Positions 1 through 8,305 of a DNA stretch of 64,000 nt are shown here, one piece after another. The notes below the pieces were generated by a model. It saw only the letters and a program-made list of their open reading frames with translations, had not been told where the DNA came from and made no database searches. This DNA comes from Rudanella lutea DSM 19387 (GTDB taxonomy: Bacteria > Bacteroidota > Bacteroidia > Cytophagales > Spirosomataceae): NCBI RefSeq assembly GCF_000383955.1, contig NZ_KB913013.1, forward strand, positions 6,264,515 to 6,328,514, written 5' to 3'. Numbering within the stretch: the stretch's first letter is position 1; every line of letters begins with the position of its first letter. Made by a program: the position numbers and the translations under genes.

Positions 1-777
1 GGCAAGTGCCGCCGGATTGTGCCCACTTAGCTGCACCAGCACAAACCGGCCCAGTATGATATGAAAAAAGACGAGCTCTACCCAAAAGTCTTTTCCCCGA
101 ACACTCACATACTGGCGTTGCCCTACGAAGGCAAAACCTACGTACCGTTCCAGCAAGATTTTTTTGACGGCTGCCAGTCGGCTTCGCTTTGTGCCCCCCA
201 CAACGGACGGGGTAGGGGAGGAGCCGGTTACAAGCCCGTTAGGGGCTTCCCGCCGGTTTGCTCTGTCGGGAATTAGTTCATTGTCTTCCAGCCCCACATG
301 GTAGTAGTAGCGGGATCGGACCATGCGCTGCATAAACCGGACAGTCCATCGTTCGTCGGCGGCCTGATTAATGTAAAAATCACGTTCCTGGATGTTTTCG
401 AGGCTCATGAGTACGCGGTAGTGAGACCAGGTCAGTTCTGTTCGAAGATGTTGCCGAAGGTTTGTAAATTCTCGCCCGTTTGTGGCGAGAATTGGAAACG
501 CCAAAAAAAACTGCTTGAACCGCCACATATTCGACATCCCATATCCCTTACCAAACGCCTGTGATAGTTGATCGGAGAGAGCCTCGATCAAATGAATTCC
601 ATAATCGGCCCGGTGCTGACCCTGCTGCTCAATCTCGACAACTATTCGGCCAATATGCCAATAGGCCTCAACAAGCGCGAATTTGGGCGTTGGGTCACTG
701 TCAGATTGGGCCGCTTCGACCAGCGTTCGCAGGTATCGGTACAGTTCAAGGGGTTCAGTTGGTGACTCGGTATTCAT
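1..777 (-). CDS. YhcG-type PDDEXK nuclease (DUF1016), 3' end cut by window edge
   Basis: Reading the minus strand from the ATG at 777 gives 259 open codons to the window edge. The N-terminal half has the DUF1016 pattern: YWHIGRIVVEIEQQG, then YGIHLIEALSDQLSQAFGKG and MWRFKQFFLAFP. The C-terminal half begins the PDDEXK nuclease core, FAFVGQRQYVSVRGKDFWVE followed by LVFFHIILGRFVLVQL, where the D and downstream residues belong to the predicted active site; the rest lies off the window. YhcG proteins are predicted DNA nucleases, often near mobile or restriction-modification genes. The gene follows the metal-efflux operon on the same strand but is separated from it by about 300 bp and an inverted repeat, so it is probably a separate unit. 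Family assignment is firm; the substrate is unknown. Confidence 0.85.
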   Translation of the reverse strand, partial: MNTESPTEPLELYRYLRTLVEAAQSDSDPTPKFALVEAYWHIGRIVVEIEQQGQHRADYGIHLIEALSDQLSQAFGKGYGMSNMWRFKQFFLAFPILATNGREFTNLRQHLRTELTWSHYRVLMSLENIQERDFYINQAADERWTVRFMQRMVRSRYYYHVGLEDNELIPDRANRREAPNGLVTGSSPTPSVVGGTKRSRLAAVKKILLERYVGFAFVGQRQYVSVRGKDFWVELVFFHIILGRFVLVQLSGHNPAALA

Positions 778-967
778 GCTTTTGAAAAATTTAGCTGTGG
801 GTTATTGGGCGTAGGTTATCGTGTTTGACGGAAATAGAATGCAGTTGACGAACGGTTTTCGGTTGTAGAGCGCATTAAACTCCGACTGGGATTCAGGTTC
901 ATGAATGGGCTCCCTGCGACTGACCGACACAAATAACGGCATTAAATAACACCCATGAAGTACAATA

Positions 968-1054
968 GCACGCGGATGACGCGAATCGGGCGAGTGAACA
1001 CCGATTACCTTGGCCAATCTGCAAAAGTCAATTCAATCCGTGTCATTCGCGTGC
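968..1054. repeat. Interspersed inverted repeat, 20-nt arms
   Basis: Left arm 968-987 (GCACGCGGATGACGCGAATC) and right arm 1035-1054 (AATCCGTGTCATTCGCGTGC) are inverted copies matching at 16 of 20 positions; two of the four differences are G-T wobbles. The 47-nt loop holds no ORF. The element fills much of the 298-bp gap between the adaptor gene stop (1076) and the nuclease gene start (777). Its look resembles the non-coding ATCCGTG/CGCGGATGAC-type palindromic repeats scattered in Bacteroidota genomes, but only one copy lies in this window, so the repeat family is inference. Confidence 0.6.
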
Positions 1055-1075
1055 CTATTCTCATTCAAACACTTC

Positions 1076-2239
1076 TTAACCCGCCATTTTGGCCCGTTCG
1101 GCACTAATAAAGTAAGCGCCCTGCCGAACAATGGCCGCCGGGTCGGTCTCTTTGGAAAGAATCACCTCGGTTCGGTGATTCTGAGTAACACCGGCCTGGA
1201 TCGGCACGAGGGTAAAAATAAATTCTCCTGACGCTTTGCCCCGTTGCCGCACATACACATACGCCCGATTGCCTTCCTGCACGATGGCATCTTCGGGTAG
1301 GGCCAGCACCTGCCGCGGATTGGCCTGAATGGTAGCCCGTACATACGAACCGGCAAACAACCGGCCGTAATCTTTAACTTTCAGGTTGGCGTGAACAAGC
1401 ACCGTTCGGGTCTCGTCATCAAACGATTGGCCCACCCGATATACCACAGCCTCCAACGGACCCGTTTGCTGCTGAGTCACCGAAAACATCACACGTTGCC
1501 CCTCCCGCACCTTCCGAATGTCACTTTCAAACACCCTCAGTTCAAGATAAAGGTGATCTTTGTTCACAATCTCGACCAGCCCGTCCGTAGGGCCTACGTA
1601 CTGCCCCAGCCGCAGATTTACCTTGTCGACATACCCACTGATAGGAGCCAGCAGCGTGATTGTGCGGCTGATTGTTCCCCGCCGAAGCGATACCAACGGC
1701 AAGTGCAGCTGAGCCAGTTGGGCCTCAAGCGAAGTGAGCAGGGCGCGGGTAGTTTCGTAGGCCGCCGTCGATTCCTGCAACTTACGCCGAGCCCCTACCT
1801 CTTCGCGGGCCAACTCGGTTTGGCGATCCAATTCCTGTTGCTCAAACCGACTGCGGGTGAGTGCCTGCAAATATTCCTGTTGCAACTTCACATAATCGGG
1901 GTGCTCAAGCACGGCTAACACCTGCCCCTTACGCACAAAATCTCCCTCCACCAAGCGAGTGGCCCGCACGTATCCGCCCATAGGCGCGTGCACCGTGGCC
2001 CAATGATCGGGCGGAGCCTCCACTTTGCCCGTTGCCTGAATCATATCGCCCAGGGTGAGGGTATCTGGTGGCCCCAGTTTGATACCCGTTTCCCGAAACT
2101 GCGCTTCCGTAATGGTTACTGACCGGATTTGGTTTGTCTCAGGGGTCTCGGTCGGCGCGTCTGCTTCTTTGCCCGAACATGCCAACAGCATACCCATCAG
2201 ACCAATGATGATTACCTTATAAATGAGTGATGATTTCAT
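1076..2239 (-). CDS. Heavy-metal efflux RND periplasmic adaptor (CzcB/CusB-like lipoprotein)
   Basis: 387 residues. This is the membrane-fusion subunit linking an inner-membrane RND pump to an outer-membrane channel. The N-terminus has a hydrophobic stretch ending in a lipobox (LLAC, Cys21), so it is a predicted lipoprotein. The barrel-sandwich (lipoyl-like) halves are visible around HAPMGGYVRATRLVEGDFVR and LLAPISGYVDKVNLRLGQYV, split by an alpha-helical hairpin rich in Q, L and E (about residues 115-180). The C-terminal beta-barrel and membrane-proximal region follow. The start lies 6 bp after the pump gene stop, so the two are co-transcribed. No His- or Met-rich metal-binding extension is visible. 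Length is normal for the family. Confidence 0.9.
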   Translation of the reverse strand: MKSSLIYKVIIIGLMGMLLACSGKEADAPTETPETNQIRSVTITEAQFRETGIKLGPPDTLTLGDMIQATGKVEAPPDHWATVHAPMGGYVRATRLVEGDFVRKGQVLAVLEHPDYVKLQQEYLQALTRSRFEQQELDRQTELAREEVGARRKLQESTAAYETTRALLTSLEAQLAQLHLPLVSLRRGTISRTITLLAPISGYVDKVNLRLGQYVGPTDGLVEIVNKDHLYLELRVFESDIRKVREGQRVMFSVTQQQTGPLEAVVYRVGQSFDDETRTVLVHANLKVKDYGRLFAGSYVRATIQANPRQVLALPEDAIVQEGNRAYVYVRQRGKASGEFIFTLVPIQAGVTQNHRTEVILSKETDPAAIVRQGAYFISAERAKMAG

Positions 2240-2245
2240 GGATTA

Positions 2246-5200
2246 CTACTTTGTTTTGGGAACAGACATACTATACAACACCGGCAACACCACCAGTGTA
2301 AGCAGCGTGGCCGATACCAATCCGCCAATCACGACCGTGGCCAGCGGTTTTTGCACTTCGGCACCCGCTGAGGTTGAGAGGGCCATCGGTAAAAAGCCCA
2401 TCGAAGCTACAGCCGCCGTCATGACCACGGGCCGAAAACGCACCCTCGTACCCTGCCGGACCCGTGTGAGGGCGTCGGCCACGCCTTCTTTCTGGAGCTC
2501 ATTGAAGTAGCTGATCAACACGATCCCGTTTAGCACGGCAATGCCAAACAGGGCAATAAACCCAACCCCGGCCGAAATACTGAACGGCATTCCGCGCAAC
2601 CAAAGCGCCACCACCCCGCCAATGGCCGAGAGCGGAATGGCCGAAAAAATAAGTAAAGCCTGCTGGGCCGAACCAAACGTAAAATAGAGTAGTAAGCCAA
2701 TCAGCACGAGGGCCAACGGCACGGCAACGCCCAGCCTTTCTTTGGCTTTGACCAGATTTTCGAATTGCCCGCCAAAGGTGTAGCTGTACCCGGCCGGTAA
2801 TGGAACCTGCTGTTCGAGCACGGTTTTCATTTCACCTACCAGACTCTCTACGTCACGGCCCCGCACGTTGATTCCGATTGTGATCCGACGCCGGGCATTG
2901 TCGCGCGATATCTGCATGGGTGCATCCTGATACCGGATCGTGGCCAACTCAGCCAAGGGAACCTGTTGCCCACTCGGCAGATCAACGTAGAGCTGTCGAA
3001 TGTTTTCGATGTCCTGCCGGTAGGTGCTATCCAGCCGAACAACCAGATCGAACCGTTTTTCTCCTTCAAACACAACCCCGGCGGCCTCACCCGCAAACGC
3101 GGCTTTCAGAATACGGTTCAAACTGGCTACCGACACACCGTACTGAGCCAAACGAGCCCGGTTGTACGAAACAAGCATCTGAGGCAGGCCACTAATTTGC
3201 TCCACTTTCAGGTCGGCCACGCCCGGGATCGATTTTAGTTTAGCGGTCGCCAGGTTGGCTTTAGCAAATAGTGTAGTCAGGTCTTCACCGTAAATTTTAA
3301 CGGCAATATCCGACTTTACACCCGTCATCAATTCATTGAACCGGAGCTGAATGGGCTGGGTAAATTCTACAGTCAGGCCAGGGATGACACTGAGGGCACG
3401 CTCCATTTGGATAATCAACTCCTCTTTGGTGCCCGCCGATGTCCACTCAACTGGGTCTTTGAGCAGCACCATCACGTCGGCGGCTTCAATCGGCATGGGG
3501 TCGGTCGGGATTTCGGCGGTGCCGATCTTCGAAATCACATCGTTAACCTCCGGGAAACCGTTTTTCAGAATCGTTTCCATTCGTTGGGTGGTTTCGATAG
3601 TCTGCCGTAACGACGATCCCGGTTTTAGCGTCAGGCTGATGGCGATATCGCCTTCATCAAGGTTAGGGATAAACTCGCCCCCCATAGACATAAACAACCC
3701 TATGGCTCCAACCAGCAACCCCGCCGAGGCAACCAACACACTTTTTCGCCAGCGCAGGGCCCCTTCGAGTATGGGGTCATACAGCCGATAAAGCCATTTC
3801 ATGATCCGGTCGGCCAAGGTGCCCTCCTCCTGAATATCTTTCCGCAGCAATGTAGCGGCCATCATCGGCACGTAGCTGACGCACAGCAGCATAGCTCCCA
3901 GAATGGCAAACCCCACCGTGAGCGCCATGGGCCTGAACATTTTTCCTTCGATACCTGTGAGCGACAGAATCGGTACATAGACGATCAAAATGATCAGCTG
4001 ACCAAACAGAGCCGACCGCATTAGTCGGCTGGCCGAATCCAACGCCACATCATCCATCGATTGCGACTGCGTGGCCCGGTTGTGCACAATCGTAAAAATC
4101 ATGCTCTCCACGATGATTACGGCTCCATCGACAAGCAACCCGAAGTCGATAGCCCCCAGACTCATGAGGTTTGCCGACACCCCAAATACGTGCATCATGC
4201 CCAGGGCAAACAGCATACAAAGCGGGATTACCGATGCAACCACCAAACCCGCCCGCCAATTGCCCAACAGCAAAAGCAGTACGGTCATAACGATGAGGCC
4301 GCCTTCTATAAGGTTTTTGGTGACGGTATGAATGGCCTTGTCAATGAGCACTTTCCGATCCAGAAACGGTTCGATCACCAACCCCTCGGGTAAACTTTTT
4401 TGAATCTGGGCGATTCGTTCTTTTACCCCCGCGATAGTTTTTTCGGACGAAGCCCCCTTGAGCATCAGCACAATACCACCAACTACCTCACCCTTACCGT
4501 TGCGGGTCATTGCTCCGTACCGAACGGCATGCCCCTCGCCCACCTCTGCAACATCGCGAATAAGAATTGGGGTTACGCCCACGTTCTTGACCACCACCTG
4601 CCCGATCTCTTCGGCGGTTTTAACCATCCCCTCACCCCGGATGAAGAAGGCTTCGGGGCCTTTTTCGATATAGCTGCCACCGGTGTTGGCGTTATTTTCG
4701 GCCAAAGCGTCCATCACTTCGGCAAGGGTCGTGTTCATTCCGTGCAGTCGCTCGGGGTCAATGCGTACCTCGTATTCTTTCAGGTAACCACCCAAACTAC
4801 TGATGTCGACCACACCAGGCACACCTGCCAGTTGCCGTTTCACAATCCAGTCCTGCACTGTTCGGAGGTCGGTAGCAGAGTACCGTTGTTCAAAGCCGGC
4901 CTTGGGATGAATCACGTACTGGTAAATTTCGCCTAAACCAGTGGTAATGGGTGCCAGCTGAGGGGTACCCATGGTCAGGTTTCCCTCGGCCGCTTTAAGC
5001 TGCTCAGTCACCAGCTGCCGGGCCAGAAACGTCGGGGTAGCCTCATCAAAAACCACCGTGATGACCGACAAGCCAAAGCGCGAGATCGACCGGATTTCGG
5101 TAACACCGGGCACATTGCGGAGGGTTGTTTCGAGCGGGAAGGTGATAAACTGCTCGGTTTCCTGAGCCGCCAGCGAAGGCACCTGCGTAATCACCTGCAC

Positions 5201-5338
5201 CTGATTGTTGGTAATATCGGGTATGGCATCAATAGGCAGCTGTTGCAGGGCATACAAACCCCAGGCAATCAGCGCCACTACGCCCAGCCCCACCATCAGC
5301 TTTTGGCGGATACTGAACTGAATGATTTTATGTAGCAT
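2246..5338 (-). CDS. CzcA/CusA-type heavy-metal efflux RND transporter
   Basis: 1,030 residues from the ATG at 5338. The frame continues to a TTG at 5392, but MLHKIIQFSIRQKLMVGLG is the usual CzcA/CusA beginning. It is the proton-driven inner-membrane pump of a tripartite metal exporter. The fourth transmembrane helix carries DFGLLVDGAVIIVE. In the HME-RND classification the DFG...DGA...E pattern goes with divalent cations (Zn, Co, Cd, Ni) rather than Cu/Ag. Two periplasmic porter regions alternate with 12 predicted membrane segments. Some Bacteroidota versions are fused to a TolC domain; this one ends with VLPVLYSMSVPKTK and has no fusion. The adaptor follows directly, but no outer-membrane factor gene is present in this cluster. 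The precise metal is inference. Confidence 0.93.
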   Translation of the reverse strand: MLHKIIQFSIRQKLMVGLGVVALIAWGLYALQQLPIDAIPDITNNQVQVITQVPSLAAQETEQFITFPLETTLRNVPGVTEIRSISRFGLSVITVVFDEATPTFLARQLVTEQLKAAEGNLTMGTPQLAPITTGLGEIYQYVIHPKAGFEQRYSATDLRTVQDWIVKRQLAGVPGVVDISSLGGYLKEYEVRIDPERLHGMNTTLAEVMDALAENNANTGGSYIEKGPEAFFIRGEGMVKTAEEIGQVVVKNVGVTPILIRDVAEVGEGHAVRYGAMTRNGKGEVVGGIVLMLKGASSEKTIAGVKERIAQIQKSLPEGLVIEPFLDRKVLIDKAIHTVTKNLIEGGLIVMTVLLLLLGNWRAGLVVASVIPLCMLFALGMMHVFGVSANLMSLGAIDFGLLVDGAVIIVESMIFTIVHNRATQSQSMDDVALDSASRLMRSALFGQLIILIVYVPILSLTGIEGKMFRPMALTVGFAILGAMLLCVSYVPMMAATLLRKDIQEEGTLADRIMKWLYRLYDPILEGALRWRKSVLVASAGLLVGAIGLFMSMGGEFIPNLDEGDIAISLTLKPGSSLRQTIETTQRMETILKNGFPEVNDVISKIGTAEIPTDPMPIEAADVMVLLKDPVEWTSAGTKEELIIQMERALSVIPGLTVEFTQPIQLRFNELMTGVKSDIAVKIYGEDLTTLFAKANLATAKLKSIPGVADLKVEQISGLPQMLVSYNRARLAQYGVSVASLNRILKAAFAGEAAGVVFEGEKRFDLVVRLDSTYRQDIENIRQLYVDLPSGQQVPLAELATIRYQDAPMQISRDNARRRITIGINVRGRDVESLVGEMKTVLEQQVPLPAGYSYTFGGQFENLVKAKERLGVAVPLALVLIGLLLYFTFGSAQQALLIFSAIPLSAIGGVVALWLRGMPFSISAGVGFIALFGIAVLNGIVLISYFNELQKEGVADALTRVRQGTRVRFRPVVMTAAVASMGFLPMALSTSAGAEVQKPLATVVIGGLVSATLLTLVVLPVLYSMSVPKTK

Positions 5339-5422
5339 GAAAATGGATAACGCGTTGAAAAATAGCCTTAACCCGGCCTGTCGGGACGACAAACCGGGCG
5401 CACAAAGGCATAAAAAGGAGCG

Positions 5423-5815
5423 TTATCCGAGCCGGGGTGGCTGGAGAAGCGGAGCTACCCGCAGAAAGGAGTATAAATTCTCGTACGTAAAGTGAATCGA
5501 GGGCCAGTTGAGAAACGTCTCTAATCGGGCCGGGACAAACTGAGGGGCAGAAAGCACAAAAACAAAACCAGCCGACAGGTGATTGTACAGCGGAATTTTC
5601 ACCCCTTCGTGATCCGTTTTGGCATGTTTGGACGACAGCCCGTAGTGCATCTCCAGAAACTGCCAGATGTCAATGTCGCCCTTGGCAATCTGTTTGTGCC
5701 ATTGGTAATGGGTGACCAGTCCGGGCAGCTTGAATACCTCCTCCACGTCAGTCTGCGGAAACAGACTGCCTACCAGGAGCAGGATACCCAAACACAAAGC
5801 GGTCACCGATTTCAT
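5423..5815 (-). CDS. Small exported protein of the metal-efflux operon
   Basis: 130 residues, function unknown. The first 20 residues are a signal peptide (KSVTALCLGILLLVGSLFPQ). The mature part has no family motif I can name. It is rich in aromatic residues and His, with WQFLEMHYGLSSKHAKTDHE and YNHLSAGFVFVLSAPQF. It lies 84 bp upstream of the CzcA-like gene and 29 bp downstream of the DUF1593 gene, all on one strand. Small exported proteins of this size often precede CzcA-type pumps in Bacteroidota, so a periplasmic metal-handling role is possible, but that is inferred from position and the His content only. Confidence 0.75.
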   Translation of the reverse strand: MKSVTALCLGILLLVGSLFPQTDVEEVFKLPGLVTHYQWHKQIAKGDIDIWQFLEMHYGLSSKHAKTDHEGVKIPLYNHLSAGFVFVLSAPQFVPARLETFLNWPSIHFTYENLYSFLRVAPLLQPPRLG

Positions 5816-5844
5816 GGGACAAAGGTAGGCAGAAATGAGGTACG

Positions 5845-7446
5845 TTAGTTCTCGCGGATTTTTACAACAACTCGCTCGTACCGGGTAAGTGCCGGGCTGC
5901 CGGTGTCCGTTGCTTCCAGAATTAGATGAATGGTTTGCCCCCCTTTGGCATCTTTCGGAATCAGTATCTCGGTACGGGGTTGGTCGGGGTTGGAAATTAC
6001 GACTTCGCCGGGGTAGCTACCCACCCGAAACTGCCACCACCGAACAGCAACCGACTGCCCATCGGGGTCAGACACCCGCCCGTTGAGCCGAATGGTTTGC
6101 CCGGCCGACGCCATAACCGTCAACGGCCCCTCCACCCGAACTACGGGTTCATGATTCGCATCAGCATACCGGGGCGTTACCGACCACTTCATTCGGGCGG
6201 CAAAATCGCGCTGGGCATATGGATAAAAGTTGGGGAACGTATTGGCGTTTTTAGCGATTCGGGCGTTAGCCGTACTCAGGGCATTGGCCATGGCGCTGGC
6301 ACTGGTGTCGAGGGATGTAGACAGACCAAACATCGAGTTTTTCTTGCTCTCGTCCCGATCTATTCCCTGACCGCCCCAGCCACCATACGAGCCCAGTTCG
6401 TAGGCTCGGAGACCGTTTCCGAGCATATTCATAAACGTGTGGTTGTCGCCCTCACCCAGCCATGACCCTTTCTGCTGCACGGGCATCCAGACGGCATAAC
6501 CCATTTTTTTGAGTTGGTCGTTGGTGTAACCTGTCAACCCAAAATAATCGAGCTTATCATCTTTAACCATCTGCTTTCCGTCGCCCCAAACCCGGTAGAG
6601 CGCCCCCAGCGGGCCGCGGGCCGTTACGTTTTCGCTCATCCAATTCGCAGTCAGGTACGGAGCATCCTCCGCGCGGGCCCCCAGTTGAGCGCCATACCCA
6701 TAGTTAGGCCCTCCCTTAAACTGACGGTATTCAATGTTTGGCCAATTGGGAGCGATGTAAGTAGCGTAAGTATCGTCCTGATCACCAGAGGGCAGCAGCA
6801 CCACTTTACGCCCGATTTTCGCTTTGATAGCCTCCCACTGTGCCGTGTATTCATACTGCTCCTGTATGGATTTGAGCGCTCGCGCAATGGTGCTTTGCCC
6901 GCCCCAGGCCGTGATGTACAGCGGCCCCGGTTTATCGTCGAGTATCAATGATTTAATCAGGTCGGAACCCGGCGTATCTTTAGAATAGTCACCGTCGAAC
7001 TCTATGTTCCCGTACCGAATTTTAGCTTTTAACTCGGCCGGAGCCGGGTAGCGCGCATTATGGATTTTGAGGTTAGGATACACCTTCGCGTAGGCGTCGA
7101 CAATATCGTGAATGAAGCGCTCGTCTTTAGCCCAACGCCATGATTCGCAGGGGCACAGGTTCAAGCCAAACCGCGTGTATTCCCGGCCAGGCACAAACCA
7201 CCGGGTTCCCTTACCGTCGCCTTTCCAGTGGTAGCCGCTACTCGCATAAATCAGCCCCTCAATGTTCAAATCGCTGCTGTACAGCAGAAACCGGATAAGC
7301 GAGTTGTTGTCATCCAGCTCAGGGTCGGCCGTGACAACAATACGTGGCCGGGTTGGTGCCTGAGCCGCTGCGGGTAGGTTGCCGAGGCCAATCAGAACAA
7401 GTACAGCCTGCAGGTAGAGAGCCAGGCCTGGCAGATTGAATTTCAT
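5845..7446 (-). CDS. Secreted DUF1593 protein (nucleoside-hydrolase-like fold)
   Basis: 533 residues. A signal peptide ends near AAAQA (residues 25-29). The N-terminal domain has RIVVTADPELDDNNSLIRFL, an Asp-rich loop resembling the calcium-binding DxDPGxDD of inosine-uridine nucleoside hydrolases, followed by IEGLIYASSGYHWKG. This is the DUF1593 family, often annotated as cellulose-binding protein in Bacteroidota and usually exported. A C-terminal Ig-like domain of about 90 residues starts near VVRVEGPLTVMASAGQTIRL. The substrate is unknown; a role in glycan or nucleoside turnover is possible. The gene is divergent from the response regulator at 7613, and its stop lies 29 bp before the small exported protein, so it may head that transcript. 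Confidence 0.88.
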   Translation of the reverse strand: MKFNLPGLALYLQAVLVLIGLGNLPAAAQAPTRPRIVVTADPELDDNNSLIRFLLYSSDLNIEGLIYASSGYHWKGDGKGTRWFVPGREYTRFGLNLCPCESWRWAKDERFIHDIVDAYAKVYPNLKIHNARYPAPAELKAKIRYGNIEFDGDYSKDTPGSDLIKSLILDDKPGPLYITAWGGQSTIARALKSIQEQYEYTAQWEAIKAKIGRKVVLLPSGDQDDTYATYIAPNWPNIEYRQFKGGPNYGYGAQLGARAEDAPYLTANWMSENVTARGPLGALYRVWGDGKQMVKDDKLDYFGLTGYTNDQLKKMGYAVWMPVQQKGSWLGEGDNHTFMNMLGNGLRAYELGSYGGWGGQGIDRDESKKNSMFGLSTSLDTSASAMANALSTANARIAKNANTFPNFYPYAQRDFAARMKWSVTPRYADANHEPVVRVEGPLTVMASAGQTIRLNGRVSDPDGQSVAVRWWQFRVGSYPGEVVISNPDQPRTEILIPKDAKGGQTIHLILEATDTGSPALTRYERVVVKIREN

Positions 7447-7612
7447 GCGTCAGGGGTTTATGGTCGCTTCGGTAGGTCCAATTGGGTATCGTCAAGGTAA
7501 ACTACCCAGCGGTGGATTTATACTATTCAGCAGCCGCCGTATTAACTTAGCCGCAGGTAATCAATTCGGGCGACCGAGGCCCATACTTAGCATTTAGACG
7601 CACAAACGTTTT

Positions 7613-8284
7613 ATGAAAATACTGTTGGTGGAAGACGAAGAACGTTTGGCTTCTTTTATCCGCAAAGGAATGTCGGCCGAGGGGTACGAGGTTGAAGTGG
7701 CATACGATGGGCGCATGGGTCTTTCGCTCTTTCGCCGAGATGTGTACGATGTGATCATTTTGGATGTCAACCTGCCGCAAATGAATGGCTTTGAGTTGTG
7801 TCGGCATATCCGCGCTGAAAATGAGGCTGTACCCGTGCTGATGCTCACGGCGCTGGACAGCCTGGCGGATAAATCGGACGGCTTTGGCGCTGGCGCCGAC
7901 GATTACCTTGCCAAACCCTTTGAATTTGCCGAGCTATTGCTCCGGGTGCGCGCACTCACCCGCCGGAGCGGCACCAAACGCGGGCAAATACTCCGGTTGG
8001 CCGATCTGGAACTGAATCTGGACGCCAAGACCGTCACGCGGGCAGGCAAACGCATTGACCTGACGACCCGCGAGTACGCCCTGATGGAGTACCTGATGCT
8101 GAACAAGGGCAAAATTATTTCCCGCGTTGATATCAGCGAACGGGTTTGGAGCCTCAATTTCGACAGCGCTACCAACGTTATCGACGTGTATATCAGTTAC
8201 CTGCGCAAAAAAATCGACAAAGATTTTTCGCCTAAACTCCTGCACACCATCGTGGGCATGGGGTATGTACTGCGTGAAGATTAA
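7613..8284 (+). CDS. OmpR-family response regulator
   Basis: 223 residues. The receiver domain (1-120) has the acidic pair E7/D8, the phosphoacceptor D51 in IILDVNLPQ and the conserved Lys in DDYLAKPFEF. A C-terminal winged helix (about 128-222) contains LTTREYALMEYLMLNKGKII and YISYLRKKID, typical of OmpR/PhoB DNA-binding domains. The histidine kinase begins 21 bp downstream, forming a two-component pair. Position between a metal-efflux operon (divergent) and a drug-type efflux operon (same strand, downstream) suggests it controls one of them. CusR/CopR-like regulators have this size and architecture. No palindromic target is obvious in the 166-bp divergent gap. Confidence 0.95.
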   Translation: MKILLVEDEERLASFIRKGMSAEGYEVEVAYDGRMGLSLFRRDVYDVIILDVNLPQMNGFELCRHIRAENEAVPVLMLTALDSLADKSDGFGAGADDYLAKPFEFAELLLRVRALTRRSGTKRGQILRLADLELNLDAKTVTRAGKRIDLTTREYALMEYLMLNKGKIISRVDISERVWSLNFDSATNVIDVYISYLRKKIDKDFSPKLLHTIVGMGYVLRED

Positions 8285-8305
8285 CCCCATTTCCAACTCC
8301 GCTTC

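Noticed and set aside
802..1017. 71-codon minus-strand ORF between the nuclease and adaptor genes
   Set aside because: It contains an arm of the inverted repeat, has no domain or export signal, and does not look like a conserved protein.
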